From Candidatus Aminicenantes bacterium (GTDB taxonomy: Bacteria > Acidobacteriota > Aminicenantia > Aminicenantales > UBA4085), in contig JAPKZJ010000068.1 of assembly GCA_026393855.1 (NCBI GenBank), positions 45,798-109,797 on the forward strand: a DNA stretch of 64,000 bases, written 5' to 3'. How positions within the stretch are numbered: position 1 is the stretch's first letter; every line of letters starts with the position of its first letter. The translations under genes and the position numbers were made by a program. The notes beneath the pieces were generated by a model that saw nothing but the letters and a program-made list of their open reading frames with translations, was not told the origin of the DNA and made no database searches. Of this stretch, positions 44,165 to 52,202 are shown piece after piece.

Positions 44165-44593
44165 ATGAACCGAATTCCGTTCCGTATCCCGATCCTCATC
44201 CTGGCTGCCGCGGGCTTGGTTCTCGGTCTGGCGGCGCAGCAGACCAAGCCGGCCGCGGCCGAAGAGGTCGTTTACACCGCGACGAGTCCCGGACCCTGGG
44301 CCGGCAAAGAGCCCACCCATGTGCCCCAGATCGCCGTGGCCAAAACCGAGGCGGGCTGGAGCGTCACGATCACCGTCAAGCATGGCATGATCGCTCAGCC
44401 CCTCCATTTCATCCAATGGATCAGGCTCCAGGACGGGGACGGGGCCGTGCTCGGCCGGAAAGAGTTCACCCCGGCCGACCCGAAGCCCGAGGCCGTCTTC
44501 GCGCTCAAGACGCTGCCGGCCAAGCTTGTCGCCTTCGAGCACTGCAACCTGCACGGACTCTGGAAAAACGAGCGGGAATCGGCGGCCAAGTAG
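44165..44593 (+). CDS. exported superoxide-reductase-like (desulfoferrodoxin-family) protein
   Basis: A 142-residue protein with an N-terminal hydrophobic export segment (about 8-24) followed by a neelaredoxin/desulfoferrodoxin C-terminal-type fold. The five iron ligands expected of the SOR centre are present in order: His52 (THVPQI), His73 (VKHGM), His81 (LHFIQWI), Cys127 and His130 (CNLHGLW). The spacing His73 to His81 is eight, two more than in classical enzymes. The usual N-terminal rubredoxin-like iron site is absent. It would reduce superoxide to peroxide outside the cytoplasm. Clear AAGGAG before ATG 44165. Confidence 0.8.
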   Translation: MNRIPFRIPILILAAAGLVLGLAAQQTKPAAAEEVVYTATSPGPWAGKEPTHVPQIAVAKTEAGWSVTITVKHGMIAQPLHFIQWIRLQDGDGAVLGRKEFTPADPKPEAVFALKTLPAKLVAFEHCNLHGLWKNERESAAK

Positions 44594-44692
44594 CCGCCGC
44601 GACGGCCCCGGCGGGGCTTCCCCGCTGGAGTGGATTTCCGCCCCTTCTCTAGGTACAATACCCGGGCACCGAATGGAGCAGAGGCGCAATCT

Positions 44693-45283
44693 ATGAGGGA
44701 TGTGTCCGTCGTCTTCCCGATGCCGAACTTGCGGCTCATCCACCGGACGATGGAGCGCGGCTTGACGTCCGCCCTACGGGCCGGGATCGCCGCCGCCGAA
44801 GGGGCCATCATCGTTTGGGCGGACTGCGATTTTTCCATGCCGCCCGCCAAGGTCGAGGATTTGCTGGCCGAGATCTCGTCCGGCGCCGACATTGCGGTCG
44901 GGAGCCGCTTTGTCGAGGGCGGCGGGGTCCGGATCATCCACGGCTCGGGCGACACCCTGATGGCCTACCTCATGAGCCGGACGCTCAACGGCTTCGTCCG
45001 ACGCGTCCTGGGCCGCGGCTTCCACGACTACACATCGGGCTTCATCGCCGCCCGGAGCGAGGTTTTGCGGCGCATTCCACTGAAAGGCGGCTATGGGGAA
45101 TATTTCATCGACCTCGTTTACCGGGCCCGCAAGCTCGGATACAAGGTGATCGAAAGCCCTTATCTGTGCGTCGAGCGGCGAACGGGAGTGGGCAAGACGG
45201 GCCAGCGACTCGGGGATTTCCTCCGCAAGGGCTGGAAATACGTCTGGCTGACCATCAAGCTGCGTTTCACCCGCATCCGTTGA
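44693..45283 (+). CDS. glycosyltransferase family 2, N-terminally truncated
   Basis: A 196-residue polyprenyl-phosphate-sugar-type glycosyltransferase. The protein begins MRDVSVVFPMPNLRLIHRTM: strand 1 (VSVVFP) runs directly into the LRLIH...GLTSALRAG region, so the roughly 60 residues that normally carry the first nucleotide-binding Asp are missing. The remainder (VWADCDFSMPP with the DxD-like site, GSRFVEGGGV, DYTSGFIAARSEVL) is intact. The gene is in frame with its ribosome binding site, so a deletion or an assembly collapse is likely. It is followed by a cupin and a DegT aminotransferase. Confidence 0.8.
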   Translation: MRDVSVVFPMPNLRLIHRTMERGLTSALRAGIAAAEGAIIVWADCDFSMPPAKVEDLLAEISSGADIAVGSRFVEGGGVRIIHGSGDTLMAYLMSRTLNGFVRRVLGRGFHDYTSGFIAARSEVLRRIPLKGGYGEYFIDLVYRARKLGYKVIESPYLCVERRTGVGKTGQRLGDFLRKGWKYVWLTIKLRFTRIR

Positions 45284-45324
45284 CCCCGGACGGCAGGGAC
45301 CGGAGAGGAAGAGAGGAGGGACAC

Positions 45325-45729
45325 TTGAAAAAGGGATTGACCAGGATCGAGAGGGACGGAGAGATTTATGCCATCGTCCTGCGGAAAAGCTACACCGCGC
45401 CCGGGCCGACGTTTTTCACTCCGGGCGAGTTCTCCCAGCAATTGGGCCTGCTCGTCCACCCCAAGGGCAAGGTCGTCAAGCGCCACCGCCACAAGCTGGT
45501 CAAGCGGGAGATTTTCCGAACGCAGGAGGTGCTGCTCCTCTTGGAAGGCAAGGTCCGGGTGGAGATCTGCACCGACGAGGGGGAAAAGATCAAGTCCTTC
45601 CTCCTCCATCCCGGCGACGCGGTCCTTCTGGCCCGGGGCGGTCACCTGGTCAAAGTGCTGGAGGCCTGCAAGATGATCGAGGTCAAGCAAGGCCCTTACG
45701 CCGGGTTCGACGACAAAGAGTTCTTTTGA
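45325..45729 (+). CDS. cupin-fold protein
   Basis: A 134-residue small cupin. The first cupin motif is HRHKLVKRE with EVLLLLEGKVRVEI, and the second is HPGDAVLLARGGHLVKVL. It resembles the WxcM/FdtA or WbuC-like proteins seen with sugar-nucleotide genes, but I cannot name it. It starts at TTG 45325 after a strong GGAGGG. The stop overlaps the aminotransferase start. Confidence 0.8.
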   Translation: MKKGLTRIERDGEIYAIVLRKSYTAPGPTFFTPGEFSQQLGLLVHPKGKVVKRHRHKLVKREIFRTQEVLLLLEGKVRVEICTDEGEKIKSFLLHPGDAVLLARGGHLVKVLEACKMIEVKQGPYAGFDDKEFF

Positions 45730-46913
45730 TGATCCCGGTCAACGAGCCGCGGCTGGCCAAGAACACCCTGCGCTATGTCTCCGACTGCGTCCGAACGGGT
45801 TGGATCTCCTCGGCCGGCGCCTACATCGGCAAGTTCGAAGCGGCTTTCGCCGAATATCTCGGCGTCGAGCACGCCGTCACGACGACGAGCGGCACGACCG
45901 CCCTCCACTTGGCTCTGGCCGCCTTGAACATCGGCCCCGGGGACGAAGTCGTCATCCCCTCGCAGACGATGATCGCCGTGCCTTATGCGGTCCTCTATAC
46001 CGGCGCCAAGCCGGTCATCCTGGACGTCGACCGGGAGACCTTCAACCTCGACCCGGACCGGTTGGAAACGTTCCTCAAAAAGGGGTGCCGCTATGACCGG
46101 CGGGCCAAGTCCCTGCGCAATAAGAAGACCGGCCGGCGCGTGGAGGCCCTGCTGCCCGTTCATCTCTACGGACACCCCTGTCCGATGAACGAGATTCTCG
46201 GACTGGCCGAGGCCTTCAACCTGACCGTCGTCGAGGACGCCGCCGAAGCCCACGGGGCGCTCTTCTATCCGGGCGGCCGCCGAGCCCCGCGATTCTGCGG
46301 GGCCATGGGCCGGATCGGCTGCTTCAGCTTCTACGCCAACAAGATCATCACCACGGGTGAAGGCGGCATAATCGTCACCGACGACGACGCCCTGGCCGAG
46401 CGGGCCCGCCGGCTTAAGGACCTGGCCCATGCGCCGGGCCGCCGCTTCCTGCACACCGAGCTGGCCTATAATTACCGCATGACCAACGTCCAGGCCGCCA
46501 TCGGCCTGGCCCAGGTCGAAGAGATCGATCGCTTCATCGCCCTTAAAAGAAAAATGGCCGACACCTACGGCCGCCTGCTGGGCGGCATCCCCGGGCTGAC
46601 CCTGCCGGTGGAGAAGCCCTGGGCCCGGAGCGTCTATTGGATGTACGCCGTCGTGGTCGAGGACGGCTTCGGGATGTCGCGTGAAGATCTCATGGCCAAG
46701 CTCAAGGAACGGGGCATCGACTCCCGGACGTTCTTCGTCCCCGTTCAGTATCAGCCGGTATTTGCAAACGATCCGGACTACGCCGACGTGGATTGCCCCA
46801 TTGCGGAGGAGCTGGGGCGGAAGGGCTTCTATCTGCCCTCCGGGCTGGCCCTCAAGCCGGCCCAGATGAGAGCCGTGGCCCAGGCCGTCAAGGACATCCA
46901 GGCCGGGTGCTGA
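45729..46913 (+). CDS. DegT/DnrJ/EryC1/StrS aminotransferase
   Basis: A PLP-dependent sugar (or nucleotide-sugar) aminotransferase of 394 residues. The cofactor pocket contains VTTTSGTTALHLALAALNI, VVEDAAEAHGA and the Schiff-base lysine in CFSFYANKIITTGEGG. C-terminal ELAYNYRMTNVQAAIGL is a family signature. ATG 45729 overlaps the cupin stop (TGATG). With the glycosyltransferase and cupin it suggests synthesis of an amino-sugar for a surface glycan. Confidence 0.93.
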   Translation: MIPVNEPRLAKNTLRYVSDCVRTGWISSAGAYIGKFEAAFAEYLGVEHAVTTTSGTTALHLALAALNIGPGDEVVIPSQTMIAVPYAVLYTGAKPVILDVDRETFNLDPDRLETFLKKGCRYDRRAKSLRNKKTGRRVEALLPVHLYGHPCPMNEILGLAEAFNLTVVEDAAEAHGALFYPGGRRAPRFCGAMGRIGCFSFYANKIITTGEGGIIVTDDDALAERARRLKDLAHAPGRRFLHTELAYNYRMTNVQAAIGLAQVEEIDRFIALKRKMADTYGRLLGGIPGLTLPVEKPWARSVYWMYAVVVEDGFGMSREDLMAKLKERGIDSRTFFVPVQYQPVFANDPDYADVDCPIAEELGRKGFYLPSGLALKPAQMRAVAQAVKDIQAGC

Positions 46914-46922
46914 ATCCCCGGC

Positions 46923-49900
46923 TTATTTCGAGGCTGCCTCCCCTTTCTTGATATAGGGCACGCCATCGGTCAGCCATTTCGGCGCCGGCGCGCCCTTGAG
47001 ATAGTGGTCGAAGAACTCGAAGAACCGGGTGGTCAGGTCCCTCCGGTTGGCCATCCCACGCAGGCCGTGCCCTTCGTTGGGGTACGCAAGCAGCACAGCC
47101 TTCTTGCCGTGGTAGCGGAGGGCGTTGTAGAAAGCGAGCGAATTGATGAACCCGACGGTCGGGTCGGACGTCCCGTGCATAATCAGGAACGGCGCGGTCG
47201 CTTGGGGCACATGGGTCAGCGCCGATTCGTTGCGGTACCGATCGGGCTGGTCCCAGGGTGAAAAGCCCCAGCGGCCCTGGTCATAGAGATAGTAATTGAA
47301 CGCGGTCTCGCCGCTCCCGCCTTGGTATCCGTATCCCCAGCCCCAAGGCATGCTGAAATCGTTGGTCAGGTCCACGACGCCGGCCCCCATCCCGACGGCG
47401 GCAAACATCTTGGACATCGTTCCGATGAAGGCCGCGCCCTCGCCGCTGTAGCTGTGGCCGGAGACGGCGATGCGCTTGGGATCGACGATGCCCATCTCGA
47501 TGACCTTGCGGGTGGCCGCCTCGACACACTCCAGCATGTCGGTGTGCGAAGAGCCGGTGCGGAAATGGATGTCCGGCAGCAGGGTGATGTAGCCATCGCT
47601 CACCGCCTGGACCGGCATCCGGCCCATGCTGGGGAGAAAGGCCGGGGCACTGTAAACGTGCATGTTCTGTGAGTTCTTCTCGTAGAACATGACCATCATG
47701 GGCCGCTTCTCGCCCGGCTTATAGTCGTCCGGGACGGCCAGGATGCCCTGCAGGCGGACGCCATCCTTGTTCGTGAAGTCGAAGAGGCGCCGATGGCCCC
47801 ACAGGAAGTCCTTCTGCTGCGGGTTGGCGTCGGAGATCTTCCGGGCGTCCTTGAAGCCGGGCCCGGATACGCGCAGATCGGGGAACTCGACGAATGTCTG
47901 GCGGGTGAAGAGGAAGGTGTCCGCCTTCATGGCCCGGACGGGATTGCCGAAGGAGGCGTCCTCGAAAACGAACTCCTTCAAGCCGCCGCCGGATAGCTCA
48001 TAGTAGCCCGATTTCTTCGTCCACTCCCCATACGCCGACAGCAGGACCGGCTTGTCCAGGTCGATCGTGTTCCGCGGGCCGACAAAGCGCGGAACGATCG
48101 GGTCCGCCGGTTCGGGGCGGAGGATACGGAAGCGGATCTCGGCCTTCGCCCCGACGCCGTTGGTCAGATTCTTGGGGGCGGAGCCGTCCAGCGGTACGAG
48201 CCACAGGTCGTAGCGGTGCTGGGCGACGACCGCCCGGCCGTCTTTGGTGTAGCCGGCGATGCCATAGGACGGCTTTGTCCCCGGGTGGTCGTACTCGAGG
48301 TCAGCGAAACCCGATTTGCCGACCGTGCCGAGCGCCTTGGACGTGCCCGCAGCGAGATCATAGGCCATGATCCGGCCGTCCTTCCAGTAGAGGAAGTGCG
48401 CTCCGTGCGGGGTGATGCCGAAGACGTGCCTGCCGGTAAGCTGGCCCTTGACGATCAGCGTCCGCTCGCCGGTGGTCGTATCGACCCGGTAAATGTCCGC
48501 GGTCGGCAGGATCTTCTCGTTCCGGATATAGGCGCGTTCATCGAATCCGACGGCCCACTTGCCGTCCGGGCCGACCGTCAGATCCCGCATCGTCTCGTCC
48601 GCCAGGCGGATGAGCTTTTTCGCGGCGACGTCGAAGGCCTGGCGGAAGGTGAAATTTCGGTCCTGCTCGGCTCGGACCATCTGGGCGGACAAGACCCTCT
48701 CATCGCCCGTGTTCCAGACGTCCACATCCGGGGCTTCGTCCGTGGATTTGCGGGCCGGGTCGGGGGCCGGCACCTGCTCCTTGATCCCGAAGAAGACCCG
48801 CCGGTCGTCCTCGCTCCAGGCCAGGGCAGCCCGGTCGCTGACGACCCAGCCCTTGGGGAAGCCTTCGGCTTTGTCGGGATCGAGGACGACAGGAGCGGGA
48901 ACGCTCGCCCCATCCTTCAGCGCCGCGGGAACGTCCGGAAAGGCGAGGAGGACGTTCTTCTTCTCGCGCATCTTCTCCACCTCGACGCCCTTGAGCACGG
49001 CGAGGGCCTTCCCGCTCTCGCTCCAGGCCAGCCGGCCGTAGCTCTTGGCATCGTTGTCGAGGGGTATCGCGCGCCCGGAACGGGCGTCGAAGACAAAAAC
49101 GCCGTTACCGTCCTTCACTCCGGCCTCTACGGTGTAGGCGAGCAGCTCGCCGGTCCGGTTGAAGGCAAAGTCGCCCATGCTGCCGAGGAGCTGGTGGCGG
49201 CCGGAGCCAAGGTCAAGCAGGATGGCGTCAAGCCCGCGTAACCCTGCGGACGCGCCGGGGACCGCGACACCGGACGCCGCTTGGGGTCCGCCACCGCCTC
49301 CTCTCTGGCCCGCGGGGGCGGCCGCCTCGCCCTCGCGACGGCGCAGGACGAGATGCGTAGACGTCGGGGCGAAGACGAAGGTCCCAATGTCCTGCCATGA
49401 CCGGACTTCGCCGGTCGATAGGCTGCGCAGCTCGACCCGGCGCGGCGGAATCGCCGCCGCAGCCCCGCCGCGGCCGCCCTGGCCGACTTGGGCGGCGGGC
49501 GCTTCGGCCGGGGCGGGCGAGGGAGCCATCGCCCCCGGGGTGGCCGGGGACGTCCCCCCGGAGGAGCCGCGGCCGGCCCGAGCCCGTTGGGCGGCGCCGG
49601 GGTCCACTTGGTAGGCGATCCACTTCGAATCCGGCGAGAAGACCGCACCTGAAGCGTCGGTGACAGTCACCTCCGCATTCGTCTCGAGGTTCAGGAGGTG
49701 GAGGACAGGCTTGGTCTCAGCCGGAGCGACGTTCGTGATCTCGAGGATGTAGGCGACCCATTTCCCGTCGGCCGAGATCGCCTGACCGGAGATCGTCCGC
49801 CATTTCGCGTAATCATCGACGGTCATGGCTTTCTTGGCTGCGGTCGGGGCCTGGGCCGTCAGCGGGAGCGCGGCAAGTCCTACCGAGAGGGCCAGGATCA

Positions 49901-49952
49901 AAGCCAAGGAAAAAGCGGGGATCGAGCGAAATCTCGAGTCGGGGATGTTCAT
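46923..49952 (-). CDS. exported prolyl-oligopeptidase-family peptidase (S9)
   Basis: A 1009-residue secreted S9 peptidase: signal peptide (about 12-34), an N-terminal beta-propeller-like region (WD40/PD40 repeats, about 60-730) and a C-terminal alpha/beta hydrolase. The catalytic triad is Ser834 (GHSYSGEG), Asp930 (HGTSDPTVGF) and His962 (NEGHGLRG). Residues 121-168 and 207-238 are low-complexity insertions (Gly/Ala/Pro-rich) in the propeller. ATG 49952 with GGAG was chosen; the open frame beyond it overlaps the vapC remnant. Confidence 0.92.
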   Translation of the reverse strand: MNIPDSRFRSIPAFSLALILALSVGLAALPLTAQAPTAAKKAMTVDDYAKWRTISGQAISADGKWVAYILEITNVAPAETKPVLHLLNLETNAEVTVTDASGAVFSPDSKWIAYQVDPGAAQRARAGRGSSGGTSPATPGAMAPSPAPAEAPAAQVGQGGRGGAAAAIPPRRVELRSLSTGEVRSWQDIGTFVFAPTSTHLVLRRREGEAAAPAGQRGGGGGPQAASGVAVPGASAGLRGLDAILLDLGSGRHQLLGSMGDFAFNRTGELLAYTVEAGVKDGNGVFVFDARSGRAIPLDNDAKSYGRLAWSESGKALAVLKGVEVEKMREKKNVLLAFPDVPAALKDGASVPAPVVLDPDKAEGFPKGWVVSDRAALAWSEDDRRVFFGIKEQVPAPDPARKSTDEAPDVDVWNTGDERVLSAQMVRAEQDRNFTFRQAFDVAAKKLIRLADETMRDLTVGPDGKWAVGFDERAYIRNEKILPTADIYRVDTTTGERTLIVKGQLTGRHVFGITPHGAHFLYWKDGRIMAYDLAAGTSKALGTVGKSGFADLEYDHPGTKPSYGIAGYTKDGRAVVAQHRYDLWLVPLDGSAPKNLTNGVGAKAEIRFRILRPEPADPIVPRFVGPRNTIDLDKPVLLSAYGEWTKKSGYYELSGGGLKEFVFEDASFGNPVRAMKADTFLFTRQTFVEFPDLRVSGPGFKDARKISDANPQQKDFLWGHRRLFDFTNKDGVRLQGILAVPDDYKPGEKRPMMVMFYEKNSQNMHVYSAPAFLPSMGRMPVQAVSDGYITLLPDIHFRTGSSHTDMLECVEAATRKVIEMGIVDPKRIAVSGHSYSGEGAAFIGTMSKMFAAVGMGAGVVDLTNDFSMPWGWGYGYQGGSGETAFNYYLYDQGRWGFSPWDQPDRYRNESALTHVPQATAPFLIMHGTSDPTVGFINSLAFYNALRYHGKKAVLLAYPNEGHGLRGMANRRDLTTRFFEFFDHYLKGAPAPKWLTDGVPYIKKGEAASK

Positions 49953-49991
49953 AGGGGCTCCTCGATGGGCATGGGCGGTAACCGCCCGCCA

Positions 49992-50020
49992 TCTTAAAGG
50001 GCCTATCGTGAGAAAGTCAA
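49992..50020 (-). promoter_or_regulatory. possible promoter of the S9 peptidase gene
   Basis: On the minus strand TTGACT (50015-50020), 17 bases, then a weak TTAAGA (49992-49997). It overlaps the end of the vapC remnant only by proximity. Confidence 0.3.
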
Positions 50021-50037
50021 ACCGAGTATCCCCGGTA

Positions 50038-50238
50038 TTATTGTTCCCAGATCCGCAGTCCCGGAACCTGGGCGAAATGGGCGTCGAACGCGACCAGAAC
50101 CGAGCCCGTCTCCATGGCCTGGGCGGCGATCCAGACGTCGTTGATCGGAATCGGCCGTCCGGCTTGGCGCAGGGCGGACCAGATTCTGGCATAGCAATCA
50201 GCGGTCTCTTCGCTTGCGGACAGGAAGGCGACCGACAA
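50038..50238 (-). pseudogene. VapC-type PIN domain toxin, C-terminal remnant
   Basis: About 66 residues correspond to the C-terminal half of a VapC toxin: ETADCYARIWSALRQAGRPI, then PINDVWIAAQAMETGSVLVA and FDAHFAQVPGLRIWEQ. The conserved acidic residue in IPINDVW and the final FDAHF are kept, but the N-terminal half with the first metal-binding Asp and Glu is gone. A GGAGGAGAGG followed by TTG 50238 could start it. No VapB antitoxin is present. It is probably a non-functional relic. Confidence 0.75.
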
Positions 50239-50312
50239 CCCTCTCCTCCAACGGGAACGAGCCGGCGCGCGGCCGCGGCGCGAGAAAAAAGATACGGCAC
50301 CGCAGCGAATAT

Positions 50313-50318
50313 GATAAT
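50313..50318 (+). promoter_or_regulatory. -10 box placing the methyltransferase start near the transcript end
   Basis: GATAAT (50313-50318) with a second candidate TATGAT (50310-50315). Nine bases separate GATAAT from ATG 50328, so the mRNA would be almost leaderless. No good -35 was seen. Confidence 0.45.
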
Positions 50319-50327
50319 TTATCGCTG

Positions 50328-51089
50328 ATGGAAGCCCGGGAATACCAAGCCCATTTCGAGCTCGAGGAGCGGCACTGGTGGTTCCGCTCGCGCCGCCGCC
50401 TGGCCTTTCGGATTCTCGGACGCGCCCTGCCACGCGACGGCTCCCCGCGAATCCTGGACGCGGGCTGCGGCACGGGCATCAACCTGGCCGGGATGGCCCG
50501 CTTCGGTCGCGTCTCCGGCTGCGATTTCGCCACTGAAGCGCTGGCCTTCTGTCGTCAGCGCGGACTGGATGGCCTTGTCCGCGCCGACGTCAATCGGCTC
50601 CCCTACCGGGAAGATGCCTTTGACCTAGTGACCTTTTTCGACGTCCTCTATCACCAGGCCGTGACCGATGATGCGGCCGTACTGCGGGATGCGTTCCATA
50701 TCTTAAAGCCGGGCGGATACGTCCTGATCATGGACTCGGCTTTCGATTTCCTGCGCGGCCCGCACGATGCGGCCATGCACGGAGCCCGCCGCTACACCAG
50801 GCGGGAGCTTGTGGCCAAATGCGAGGCGGCGGGGCTGCAACCCGTTCACGCCACCTATTTCTATATGACGACATTCCCGGCCGTTTATTTAAAGCGGAGA
50901 GTCGAGCGCCGGCGCGCCGCCCGGCATCCGGAGATGGAGACTCGTTCCGACCTGGCCCCCACCGCCCGCCCAATCAATGCCGTCCTTGGCGGCCTGCTCG
51001 GCCTGGAGGGCCGTTGGGCCTCCCGCCGTCGCCTGCCGTTCGGGAGCTCCGTCGTCGTCCTGGCCCGCAAACCGAAGCTTACTTCTTGA
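50328..51089 (+). CDS. class I SAM-dependent methyltransferase
   Basis: A 253-residue methyltransferase. The SAM-binding loop is ILDAGCGTGINL (about 42-53), with DFATEALAFC, VRADVNRLPYREDAFDLVTF and HILKPGGYVLIMDSAF as later motifs. The start FELEERHWWFRSRRRLAF is common in methyltransferases near polysaccharide or lipid genes, but the substrate is unknown. ATG 50328 has no Shine-Dalgarno, consistent with the close -10. It is convergent with the parvulin gene and overlaps it by eleven bases. Confidence 0.88.
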   Translation: MEAREYQAHFELEERHWWFRSRRRLAFRILGRALPRDGSPRILDAGCGTGINLAGMARFGRVSGCDFATEALAFCRQRGLDGLVRADVNRLPYREDAFDLVTFFDVLYHQAVTDDAAVLRDAFHILKPGGYVLIMDSAFDFLRGPHDAAMHGARRYTRRELVAKCEAAGLQPVHATYFYMTTFPAVYLKRRVERRRAARHPEMETRSDLAPTARPINAVLGGLLGLEGRWASRRRLPFGSSVVVLARKPKLTS

Positions 51090-52098
51090 CTTCGGTGAAC
51101 TTGGCCGCGGCCTTGAGATCGGTGATCAGCTTGTCGTAGGCGGCCGCCTGCATCCGGTTCTTGAGGCTTTCGGTCAGTTGGGCCTTGACCTCCTCGAACG
51201 GGGCCGTTTCCTTCTTGCGGTTCTCGACCTTGATGATGTGGAAGCCGTAGTTAGTCTCGACGACATCGCTGATCTGGCCCACCGGCACGGTGAAGGCCGC
51301 GTCCTCGAAGGCCTTGACCATCTTGCCGCGCGGGAAGTCCTCATACAGGCCGCCGGTCTGCTTGGAGCCGGCGTCCTCGGTCAGCTCGGTGGCCAGGGCG
51401 GCGAAATCCTCGCCCTTTTTGGCTCGGGCCAGGATGCCTTCCATCTTCTTCCGGATCTCGGCCTTCTCAGCGTCTTTCTTATCCTGGGTCAACAAAAGGA
51501 TATGGCGCACGGTGGCGGTCTTGTCTTCGGCATAAGCCTTCTTAAGGTCTTCATCGGCGACCTTGATCGAGGCGAAGACCTGAGTCTCGAAGTACTTCTG
51601 GATCAGCCGATCGTCGCCGATCGTCTTCTTGACGAAATCCAGGCTGACGCCGTTGGTCTTGAGGGCTTCCAAGAACTGGGTTTCGCCACCCGAGCCTGCA
51701 TACTGGTCGTCCATGGCCTTCTTGAGCTCTTCGGGGGTCACCGCGACCTTGGCTTTGGCCGCGGCGGCCAGCAAGAGCGTCCGCTCGCCCACCTGTACGG
51801 CGGCCCGGCCCAGAGCAGGCTTCAATTGCGCGGCGGGCATGGACTTGAGTTGAGCAGTCCCATTGCCCATGGTCCCCTGAATAACCTCGACGACGTCGCC
51901 TACGGTGACCGTGAAGCCCTTGGCCGTGACCAGCACGGCGTTTTTGTCGGGATCGAATTCCGGGACGATAGCGGCCAGATCCTTGGCCAGCTGATAGGCC
52001 GGCGTGCCCTGGACCAGCTTGGTCCCTTCGACTTTCTTGGGGGAGCAGGAAACGGCGGCCAGGGCCGCGATCAAGAGTAGGACGACTGTTTTCTTCAT
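51079..52098 (-). CDS. parvulin-type peptidyl-prolyl isomerase, probable lipoprotein
   Basis: A 339-residue PpiC/SurA-type foldase. The N-terminus (MKKTVVLLLIAALAAVSCS) ends in a lipobox-like AVSC, so it is probably a lipoprotein matured by Lnt. The PpiC domain (about 165-285) runs from TVRHILLLTQDKKDAEKAEI to KTGGLYEDFPRGKM-like and NYGFHIIKVENRK. It probably helps outer-membrane proteins fold. The stop overlaps the methyltransferase gene end. AGGAG precedes ATG 52098. Confidence 0.88.
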   Translation of the reverse strand: MKKTVVLLLIAALAAVSCSPKKVEGTKLVQGTPAYQLAKDLAAIVPEFDPDKNAVLVTAKGFTVTVGDVVEVIQGTMGNGTAQLKSMPAAQLKPALGRAAVQVGERTLLLAAAAKAKVAVTPEELKKAMDDQYAGSGGETQFLEALKTNGVSLDFVKKTIGDDRLIQKYFETQVFASIKVADEDLKKAYAEDKTATVRHILLLTQDKKDAEKAEIRKKMEGILARAKKGEDFAALATELTEDAGSKQTGGLYEDFPRGKMVKAFEDAAFTVPVGQISDVVETNYGFHIIKVENRKKETAPFEEVKAQLTESLKNRMQAAAYDKLITDLKAAAKFTEVKK

Positions 52099-52184
52099 TA
52101 GAATCTCCTCGGATTAGCTCGGCAGAATGGGATAGTTAACCACAGTCGCGGGGGGAAAGACAAAGGATTTTTTACACGCGCTTC

Positions 52185-52193
52185 TGATATAAT
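52185..52193 (+). promoter_or_regulatory. extended -10 promoter of argS, predicted leaderless
   Basis: TGATATAAT (52185-52193) is an extended -10. Nine bases separate it from ATG 52203, so transcription would begin at or next to the start codon. No good -35 is present. Confidence 0.55.
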
Positions 52194-52202
52194 GTTGCGG
52201 CC

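Noticed and set aside
50038..50433. 131-residue PIN-domain gene
   Set aside because: Only the last 66 residues resemble VapC; the upstream part is the reverse of the methyltransferase region.
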